Below, piece after piece: positions 58,370 to 64,000 of a stretch of DNA of 64,000 nt (the first letter of the stretch is position 1; the number at the start of each line of letters is the position of its first letter). The stretch comes from Verrucomicrobium sp. GAS474 (GTDB taxonomy: Bacteria > Verrucomicrobiota > Verrucomicrobiia > Methylacidiphilales > GAS474), in NCBI RefSeq assembly GCF_900105685.1, contig NZ_LT629781.1:3646611-3710610 (forward strand). The letters are read 5' to 3'. The notes beneath the pieces were generated by a model that saw only the letters and a list, made by a program, of their open reading frames with translations, ran no database searches and was not told the origin of the DNA. The position numbers were made by a program, and so were the translations under genes.

Positions 58370-58396
58370 GTTATAACTCTGTATAATAATTATACG
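58370..58396 (-). promoter_or_regulatory. Palindromes between cinA and recA
   Basis: Two palindromes 49-75 bp before the recA ATG: GTATAAT-A-ATTATAC (58382-58396), which overlaps the last codon and stop of cinA, and GTTATAAC (58370-58377). The first contains a TATAAT on the minus strand that could serve as a -10 box for recA. No exact TGTTC-N4-GAACA SOS motif is visible. Confidence 0.5.
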
Positions 58397-59625
58397 GATG
58401 TATGCACGGCTCGCCTTAAAAGGTCAAGCGCTGTTTGTGCGACACGGTTTTTGAAGGTTTCGCGCTCCGCCTTGATGGTCTTCAGGACCGCCTCGGTCCC
58501 GGCATCCGAGGCGATGGCGATCCAGACGGTGCCGACCGGTTTCTCCGGCGTCCCGCCGTCGGGACCGGCGATCCCGGTGACGGCGACGGCGAAATCGGCC
58601 CGGGCGCGGAGGCGGGCCCCCACGGCCATGGCGCGGGCGGTCTCCTCGCTCACCGCGCCGGGACCGTCCTCGGCGAAGAGCGGGGTGGGGACGTCGAGTT
58701 CCTCGACCTTCGCCTCGTTGGCGTAGACGACCCAGCCGTACCGGAGGACGCGGGAGGCCCCGGGGACGTTGGTGAGGCGGTGGGCGATGAGCCCCCCCGT
58801 GCAAGACTCGGCGGTGGCGACGGTCTGCTTCCGCTCGGTCAGGAGGCGGACGACGCAGGCTTCGAGGGTTTCCCCGTCGACGGTGGCGATGTTCGGCCCC
58901 AGCTTTTCGGCGACGAGAAGGGCCGCCGCCTCCAGCACGGCGGGCGCGGGCGCGATGAGGCGGAGATCGACCTGGCCGGGGCGGGCGCAGTAGCCGATCT
59001 CGAGGGTCTCCCCTCCGGGGAGGGCGCGGAGCGGTTCCTCGATGATCGTGGCCAGCCGCGACTCGGGGACGTCGACGATGTTCCAGCTCCGCATGTGGAG
59101 CGGGGGGAGAAGGCCCCGCCGCCGGAACCAGGGGACGAAGCCATCCCGCCACATCGGGATCAGCTCCCGGGGCGGTCCCGGGAGGAGGACGATGATCTTC
59201 CCCTCTTTTTCGAGGATGAGGCCGGGCGCGGTGCCGACGGGGTTGTGGAGGACGACGGCCCCGGCGGGGACCATCGCCTGCCGGGCATTGATGGGGGCCA
59301 TCGCGCTCCCCCGCGACTCGATGTAGCCCTTGATATGGGCGAGGACGGCGGGATCGGAGGCCAAGGGGAGGCCGAGGAGTTCGGCGGTCAGCTCCCGGGT
59401 GATGTCGTCCGAGGTCGGGCCGAGGCCCCCGGTGACGAGGATGAGGTCGGAGCGGCCCAGCGCCTCGGCCAGGGCGGTGCCGATCGCGGCCCCGTCGGGG
59501 ACGGTGGTCTGCCGGGAGATGCGGAGGCCGAGGGGAAAGGCCTCCCGCCCGAGGAAGGCGGCGTGGGTGTTGACGACGTGGCCGAGAAGGAGCTCGCTGC
59601 CGGTGTTGAGGATCTCGACGTTCAT
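58390..59625 (-). CDS. cinA: CinA-family nicotinamide-nucleotide amidase / competence-damage protein
   Basis: 411 residues. The N-terminal molybdopterin-binding-like domain has ELLLGHVVNTHAAFLG, LILVTGGLGPTSDD and LLPGPPRELIPMW; the C-terminal PncC domain has TVATAESCTGGLIAHRL, VVYANEAKVEELDVP and VTGIAGPDGGTPEKPVGTVWI, the catalytic Ser-containing region. Such enzymes deamidate NMN in NAD recycling. Immediately upstream of recA, the arrangement that gave the family its competence/damage name. Start at 59625. Confidence 0.95.
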   Translation of the reverse strand: MNVEILNTGSELLLGHVVNTHAAFLGREAFPLGLRISRQTTVPDGAAIGTALAEALGRSDLILVTGGLGPTSDDITRELTAELLGLPLASDPAVLAHIKGYIESRGSAMAPINARQAMVPAGAVVLHNPVGTAPGLILEKEGKIIVLLPGPPRELIPMWRDGFVPWFRRRGLLPPLHMRSWNIVDVPESRLATIIEEPLRALPGGETLEIGYCARPGQVDLRLIAPAPAVLEAAALLVAEKLGPNIATVDGETLEACVVRLLTERKQTVATAESCTGGLIAHRLTNVPGASRVLRYGWVVYANEAKVEELDVPTPLFAEDGPGAVSEETARAMAVGARLRARADFAVAVTGIAGPDGGTPEKPVGTVWIAIASDAGTEAVLKTIKAERETFKNRVAQTALDLLRRAVHTSV

Positions 59626-59640
59626 GCCTGATGGGAACGA

Positions 59641-61116
59641 TTAGGGAAGGGGTTCCCAGACTTCGATATTCGATTTGAAATCGTTGGGGAAGCTCTCCCA
59701 GAGGGAGAACGAATCGACCTTCCGGTAATAGAGCGGGATCAGCTCGCGGGGGAAGAAGGGGGAGCCCTCCGGGTAGAGGAGGAGGAGGTCGAAGCCTTTC
59801 GCCTTCAGCTTCCCGGTCATCGCCTCGCAATAGGCCCGCGCCTCGGCCTTGTGGAGGCGGGTCTCGGGAACGGAGGGGTTGTCGGTGACGTAACGGAGGC
59901 CCTCGGTGAGGCCGTTGTCGTAGACCGGCAGGCCCGCCGCGCGGACCGACTCGGAGAGGGAGCCGTCGCATAGGGGATCGTGATGGGCGCGGAGGAGGGT
60001 GCCGACGCGCTCCCATGCGGCGCGATGATCGCCATGGCCGTATTGGAGGGCCGGACGACCGACGAAGAGGGCGACGAGGGCGACCGACGCGAGCAACAGC
60101 ACCCGGGGAACGAGGGCTTCCCGGTTCCGGGAAACGACGAGGAGCGCCGCCCAGATCAGGAAGGGGAGGACGAGGTGGTAGACGTAGGCGCTCCCGTTCC
60201 CCTTGTTCGGCGAGAGGACCGCGACGTAGACGAGGAAGGACCCGGCCAGGAGGAAGGCGGCGAAGGGCTCGACGCTCCCCTTTTTCCCCCGCCACAGGCC
60301 CCAGGCCAGGAGGGCGAGCAGCGCGGCCTCGACGACGACGACCTCCTTCATCACGACGAAGAGGTGGAGGCGGTCGTGGAAGGCGCGGGTCCAGTAGTAT
60401 TGGTAGAGGACCGATTCCTCGAGGAAGAGGGGGAAGAAATGCCGGACGACGGCGGCGCTGGCGAGGAGGAAGAAGCCGAAGAAGGCCGCCGAGAGGAGGC
60501 CGAGCCGCCGCGACTGGAAGAAGAAGAGGTAGAGGGAGACGAGGGGCGCGCCGAGGGCGAGGTAGCCCTTCGAGTAAAAGGCGAGGACCGAGAAGAGCGC
60601 CCCCGCGGCGAGGCTGCCGGGCCGGAACCGCCCCGCGTAGGGGACGACGACGCTCAGCAGGTAGCAGAGGATCGCGACGGCGTTCCCCTTCGCGGTGATC
60701 GTGACCGAGAAGGCGAAGTGGATGAAGAAGAGGAGCGCGCCGAACCCGGCGAGCGCGGGGGAGATCCGGTCGAGCCGCATCCCCCGGTAGAGGACGCCGG
60801 TGGCGAGGAGGAGGCAGAGGCAGGAGAGAATCCGGTGGAGGAGGAACGTCGGCCCGAAGAGAAGGGCGAAGGGATAGGCGACGGCGTTGTGGAGGGTGCC
60901 GTAGACGTAGAGCCACTCCGGATGGAAGGGGACGGCGTAGGGATTGATCCCCTGAACGAAGAGGACGGTGTTGAGGATATGGGACGGCTCCGAAGCCTCG
61001 ACCGGGTAGGGCCGGGCGATGTGCCAGAGGAGGAAGGCGACCGCCCCCAGGCCGAGGAGGATCGCCGCCGCCCAGGTCCACCGTTCCAACCGTACCGTCA
61101 TGGGCGTCGAGGACAT
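59641..61116 (-). CDS. GT-C-like multi-pass membrane glycosyltransferase
   Basis: 491 residues with about eleven membrane helices. The first periplasmic loop begins IARPYPVEASEPSHILNTV, with acidic and His residues where GT-C enzymes (ArnT, DPM-dependent glycosyltransferases) keep catalytic acid groups. After LYVYGTLHNAVAYPFALLFG helices continue (LCLLLATGVLYRGMRL, GNAVAILCYLLSVVVPYAG), ending in a soluble C-terminal domain (FDLLLLYPEGSPFFPRELIP). The family is assigned by topology only. secA lies 48 bp upstream, cinA 16 bp downstream; all on one strand. Confidence 0.6.
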   Translation of the reverse strand: MSSTPMTVRLERWTWAAAILLGLGAVAFLLWHIARPYPVEASEPSHILNTVLFVQGINPYAVPFHPEWLYVYGTLHNAVAYPFALLFGPTFLLHRILSCLCLLLATGVLYRGMRLDRISPALAGFGALLFFIHFAFSVTITAKGNAVAILCYLLSVVVPYAGRFRPGSLAAGALFSVLAFYSKGYLALGAPLVSLYLFFFQSRRLGLLSAAFFGFFLLASAAVVRHFFPLFLEESVLYQYYWTRAFHDRLHLFVVMKEVVVVEAALLALLAWGLWRGKKGSVEPFAAFLLAGSFLVYVAVLSPNKGNGSAYVYHLVLPFLIWAALLVVSRNREALVPRVLLLASVALVALFVGRPALQYGHGDHRAAWERVGTLLRAHHDPLCDGSLSESVRAAGLPVYDNGLTEGLRYVTDNPSVPETRLHKAEARAYCEAMTGKLKAKGFDLLLLYPEGSPFFPRELIPLYYRKVDSFSLWESFPNDFKSNIEVWEPLP

Positions 61117-61164
61117 GGGCGTCTTTCCGGTGCTGTGCCGACCTTGCCTCGCCCGTTCCCGCCC

Positions 61165-64000
61165 TTAGCCCCGCGAGGGGGGAAGGTTGATCCCCTTCGA
61201 GCAGGGGCAGTTCTTGAACTTCACGTCGGGGTGGTTCGGGCAGGGATCGTTCCGGCCGACCTTGGGGATATCGCGGCGGAGGGGGAGGACCATCTCCTCC
61301 TGCTTCGGCTCCGGCTTCGATTCCGACTTGGCCGCCGGCTCCTCGACGGGAGGGAGGGGCGCGACGGGAGCGTCGGCGGGGGCGGCCATCCCGGAGGGGA
61401 GGTCGGCCTTCACGAGGCGCTGCGGCAGGGCGCTGAGGAAACGCTCGAAGGCGGTGAGGCTGGAGGCGGAGCGGAAGAGGTTGTGGACGACCTCGTGCTT
61501 GATCCGGCCCATCAGCTCCTCGAACATCGCGTAGGCTTCCTGCTTGTACTCGATGAGGGGGTCCTTCTGCCCGTAGGCGCGGAGGCCGACGCTGGTGCGG
61601 AGGCCGTCCATGGCGTAGAGGTGTTCCTGCCAGAGGCGGTCGATCGCGGAGAGGATGATGTAACGCTCGATCCCCTTCACGGCATCCTCTTCCTCGAACT
61701 TGACCTTCAGGTCGTAGGCCTCGGTGACGCGGGCGAGGAGTTCCTCCCCGACGGCGGCGGCCCCGCCCTTCGGGGCGAAGTCGATCTCCTCGGCGCGGAG
61801 GCCGAGGGGGAAGGTCGAGTTGACCCAGGCGAGGAGGCCGGCGGCATCGGGCTCCTCCTGCCCCTCGAGGCGGGCGAGGGCCTCGCCGCGGACGATCTCG
61901 GAGACGACCTCGAAGACCTCGGCGCGGGGGTCCTCGGTGACGAGGATCTCGCTGCGGTAGCTGTAGATGACGTCGCGCTGGAGGTTCATCACGTCGTCAT
62001 ACTGGAGGGTATGCTTCCGGATGAGGTAGTTCCGCTCCTCGACCCGCTTCTGCGCGGTCTCGACGGCGCGGTTCAGCCAGGGGTGCTGGAGCTCCTCGTC
62101 ATCCTTCATGCCGAGGCGGGTCATGAGGTCGGAGATCCGGCGGGAGTCGCCGAAGTTCCGCATGAGGTCGTCCTCGAAGGAGATGAAGAAGCGCGAAGCG
62201 CCGGGATCGCCCTGGCGGGAGCAGCGGCCCCGGAGCTGGCGGTCGATGCGGCGCGACTCGTTCCGCTCCGTCCCGATGACGCAGAGGCCGCCGAGCTCGG
62301 CGACGCCCGGCCCCAGCTTGATGTCGGTACCGCGGCCCGCCATGTTCGTCGAGATGGTGACGGCGCCCTTCTGGCCCGCCCCGGCGACGATCTCGGCCTC
62401 CTGCTGGTGGAACTTCGCGTTGAGGACGTGGTGCGGGACCTTCTCCCGGGCGAGCATGCGGGAGACGAGCTCCGACGACTCGACCGAGATCGTCCCGACG
62501 AGGACCGGCTGGCCGGTCTCGTTGAGCCGCTTGATCTCCTGGATGAGGGCGCCGTACTTCGCGCGGCGGGTCTTGTAGATCGTGTCGTCGAGGTCCTTGC
62601 GGATGTTCTTCCGGTTCGGCGGGACGACGATGACGTCGAGCTTGTAGATGTCGTGGAACTCGTTGACCTCGGTCTCGGCGGTGCCGGTCATGCCGGAGAG
62701 CTTCTCGTAGAGGCGGAAGTAGTTCTGGATCGTGATCGTGGCGAGGGTCTGGGTCTCGCGTTCCAGCTGCACCCCCTCCTTCGCCTCGACGGCCTGGTGG
62801 AGGCCGTCGCTCCAGCGGCGGCCCGCCATGAGGCGGCCGGTGTGCTCGTCGACGATGACGACCTTGTTCTCCTGGACGACGTACTGGACGTCCTTCTCGT
62901 AGAGGCAGTAGGCGCGGAGGAGCTGGGCGATGTTGTGGATCCGCTCGCTCGTCTCCTCGTAGAGGGCCTGGGCGACGGCGCGCTGGCGGAGCTTCTCCTC
63001 GGCGTTGTCGGCGAGGGCCGGATCGCTGTCGATCTCGTGGAAGCGGGTCGGGAGGTCGGAGGGGGAGAAGTAGTTCGGGTCGGCGGGGCTGAGATAGGCC
63101 CGTCCGCGCTCGCTGAGGTCGGCCTCGTGGTTCTTCTCGTCGATGCTGAAGAGGAGCTCCTCCTTGATCGCGTAGAGCTCCGTCCGGCGGGTGTCCTGGT
63201 AGAAGGAGAGCTCGGCCGTGTCCATCATGCGACGGACCTCGGGCTCCTCGATCAGCTTCAGGAGGGGCTTGTTCCGGGGCATGCCGAGCTTGATCTTGTA
63301 GAGGAGGCGGCCGATCTGGTCCTTCGGGCCGTTGGCGGCGATGAGCTTCTGCACCTGCTCCGCGAGGCGGGCGAGTTCCCGCTGCTGTTCCTGGACGATG
63401 CGGGCGACGGGGCCCTTGTACTTCTCGTAGGCCTGGGTGTTCGAGACGGTGGCGGGGCCGGAGATGATGAGGGGGACGCGGGCCTCGTCGATCAGGATGC
63501 TGTCGACCTCGTCGACGATGGCGTAGGCGTGGCCGCGCTGGACCTGGTCCTCGCTGCGGGTCGCCATGCCGTTGTCGCGGAGGTAGTCGAAGCCGAACTC
63601 GGCGTTCGTCCCGTAGGTGATGTCGGCGGCGTATTGGGCGCGGCGTTCCGTCGGGCTCTGCCCGTGCTGGATGCAGCCGACGGTGATGCCGAGGAAGCGG
63701 TGGATCTCGCCGACCCACTCGCAGTCGCGGGAGGCGAGGTAGTCGTTGACCGTGACGATGTGGACGCCCCGCCCGGAGAGGGCGTTGAGGTAGGAGGGGA
63801 GCGTGGCGACGAGGGTCTTCCCCTCGCCGGTCCCCATCTCGGCGATCCGGCCGGAGTGGAGGACCATGCCGCCGATGAGCTGGACGTCGAACGGGATCAT
63901 CTCCCACGCCAGCTGGTGGCCGCGGACCGAGATCATCCGCTTCCCCTCGGTGAAGCGGCGGCAGGCATTCTTCACGACGGCGAAGGCCTCGGGCAGGATG
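61165..64000 (-). CDS. secA: Preprotein translocase ATPase SecA (N-terminus off window)
   Basis: The motor that drives proteins through SecYEG. The frame is open to the window edge and the first bases seen translate as ILPEAFAVVKNACRR, a normal SecA segment about 90 residues into the protein, so the start is outside. Walker A MGTGEGKTLVATL, Walker B DEVDSILIDEAR, VNDYLASRDCEW, MAGRGTDIKLG and ISFEDDLMRNFGDSR are present. A Pro/Glu-rich linker leads to the zinc tail, here GRNDPCPNHPDVKFKNCPCSK, with Cys-Pro-Asn-His in place of the common CPCG. Over 945 residues visible. Confidence 0.97.
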   Translation of the reverse strand, partial: ILPEAFAVVKNACRRFTEGKRMISVRGHQLAWEMIPFDVQLIGGMVLHSGRIAEMGTGEGKTLVATLPSYLNALSGRGVHIVTVNDYLASRDCEWVGEIHRFLGITVGCIQHGQSPTERRAQYAADITYGTNAEFGFDYLRDNGMATRSEDQVQRGHAYAIVDEVDSILIDEARVPLIISGPATVSNTQAYEKYKGPVARIVQEQQRELARLAEQVQKLIAANGPKDQIGRLLYKIKLGMPRNKPLLKLIEEPEVRRMMDTAELSFYQDTRRTELYAIKEELLFSIDEKNHEADLSERGRAYLSPADPNYFSPSDLPTRFHEIDSDPALADNAEEKLRQRAVAQALYEETSERIHNIAQLLRAYCLYEKDVQYVVQENKVVIVDEHTGRLMAGRRWSDGLHQAVEAKEGVQLERETQTLATITIQNYFRLYEKLSGMTGTAETEVNEFHDIYKLDVIVVPPNRKNIRKDLDDTIYKTRRAKYGALIQEIKRLNETGQPVLVGTISVESSELVSRMLAREKVPHHVLNAKFHQQEAEIVAGAGQKGAVTISTNMAGRGTDIKLGPGVAELGGLCVIGTERNESRRIDRQLRGRCSRQGDPGASRFFISFEDDLMRNFGDSRRISDLMTRLGMKDDEELQHPWLNRAVETAQKRVEERNYLIRKHTLQYDDVMNLQRDVIYSYRSEILVTEDPRAEVFEVVSEIVRGEALARLEGQEEPDAAGLLAWVNSTFPLGLRAEEIDFAPKGGAAAVGEELLARVTEAYDLKVKFEEEDAVKGIERYIILSAIDRLWQEHLYAMDGLRTSVGLRAYGQKDPLIEYKQEAYAMFEELMGRIKHEVVHNLFRSASSLTAFERFLSALPQRLVKADLPSGMAAPADAPVAPLPPVEEPAAKSESKPEPKQEEMVLPLRRDIPKVGRNDPCPNHPDVKFKNCPCSKGINLPPSRG

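Noticed and set aside
57221-58400. Classical LexA box at recA
   Set aside because: No TGTTC-N4-GAACA, CTGT-N8-ACAG or GAAC-N4-GTTC match was found; only the unrelated AT palindromes are present.
1-64000. CRISPR array, insertion sequence, prophage or known defence island
   Set aside because: No regular direct-repeat/spacer array and no transposase, integrase or phage structural gene was seen; the Fic and CPBP genes alone do not make a defence system.

Overview
The window is GC-rich, densely packed bacterial chromosome, most consistent with a Verrucomicrobiota (PVC group) member. This placement is inferred from the mix of features and no rRNA is present to confirm it: two PEP-CTERM secreted proteins, several AraC-type regulators beside sugar genes, a GH172/DUF2961 protein, a DUF2934 protein, an ExbB/ExbD/TonB-like cassette and a Bacteroidetes-like sdhCAB operon. 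Most of the window is core metabolism and translation; about 41-57 kb is more accessory.

Layout. 0-11 kb is a minus-strand array read right to left: rsmI, a secreted protein, exbB, exbD, a TonB-like gene, a small zinc-ribbon membrane protein, guaB3, guaA, hisD, a low-GC orphan, hisB and an acyltransferase. 11-17 kb runs on the plus strand: a DUF1648 membrane protein, tRNA-Leu(UAG), a metallo-beta-lactamase-fold lipoprotein that has lost most metal ligands, purD, an S41-like protein without its catalytic serine, htpX and an M50 protease. 17-30 kb runs on the minus strand: accA, thrS, infC, rpmI, rplT, a PH-like protein, pheS, ileS, lspA and nadA. A plus-strand chemoreceptor gene sits between rpmI and rplT, which are normally neighbours. 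30-41 kb holds a CPBP protease, comF, accD, folC, DUF2934, a PepSY membrane protein, sdhCAB and metG. 41-57 kb carries three AraC regulators, GH172, an amidase, an NDUFA9-like epimerase, twin PEP-CTERM proteins, a Fic protein with a strong palindromic operator, tRNA-Ser(GCU) and two Gfo/Idh/MocA oxidoreductases. 57-64 kb has an EamA transporter, recA, cinA, a GT-C-like membrane protein and secA, which runs off the right edge.

Non-coding structure is the most notable part. A roughly 230-270 bp element with complex terminal inverted repeats occurs twice (16740-17008 and 39316-39546); its hairpin stems differ between copies by compensatory changes at both ends. A second short repeat occurs twice (about 25.7 and 56.2 kb). 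At least ten genes have a -35/-10-like promoter whose -10 box lies only 5-10 nt before the start codon, which suggests widespread leaderless transcription. The two PEP-CTERM genes share a 23-nt identical leader block. The fic promoter carries a 15-bp perfect inverted repeat plus a third half-site.

Working together: guaA/guaB3/purD (purines), hisB/hisD (histidine), accA/accD (fatty acids), folC (folate), nadA (NAD), sdhCAB (succinate oxidation) and four aminoacyl-tRNA synthetase genes with IF3, L35 and L20 (translation) are housekeeping. AraC-GH172 and AraC-Gfo/Idh pairs point to inducible carbohydrate use. No complete new multi-gene defence or mobile system is visible. The best leads are the inverted-repeat element, the leaderless promoters, an ExbD whose essential Asp is Asn, and the two catalytically dead enzyme homologues flanking purD.
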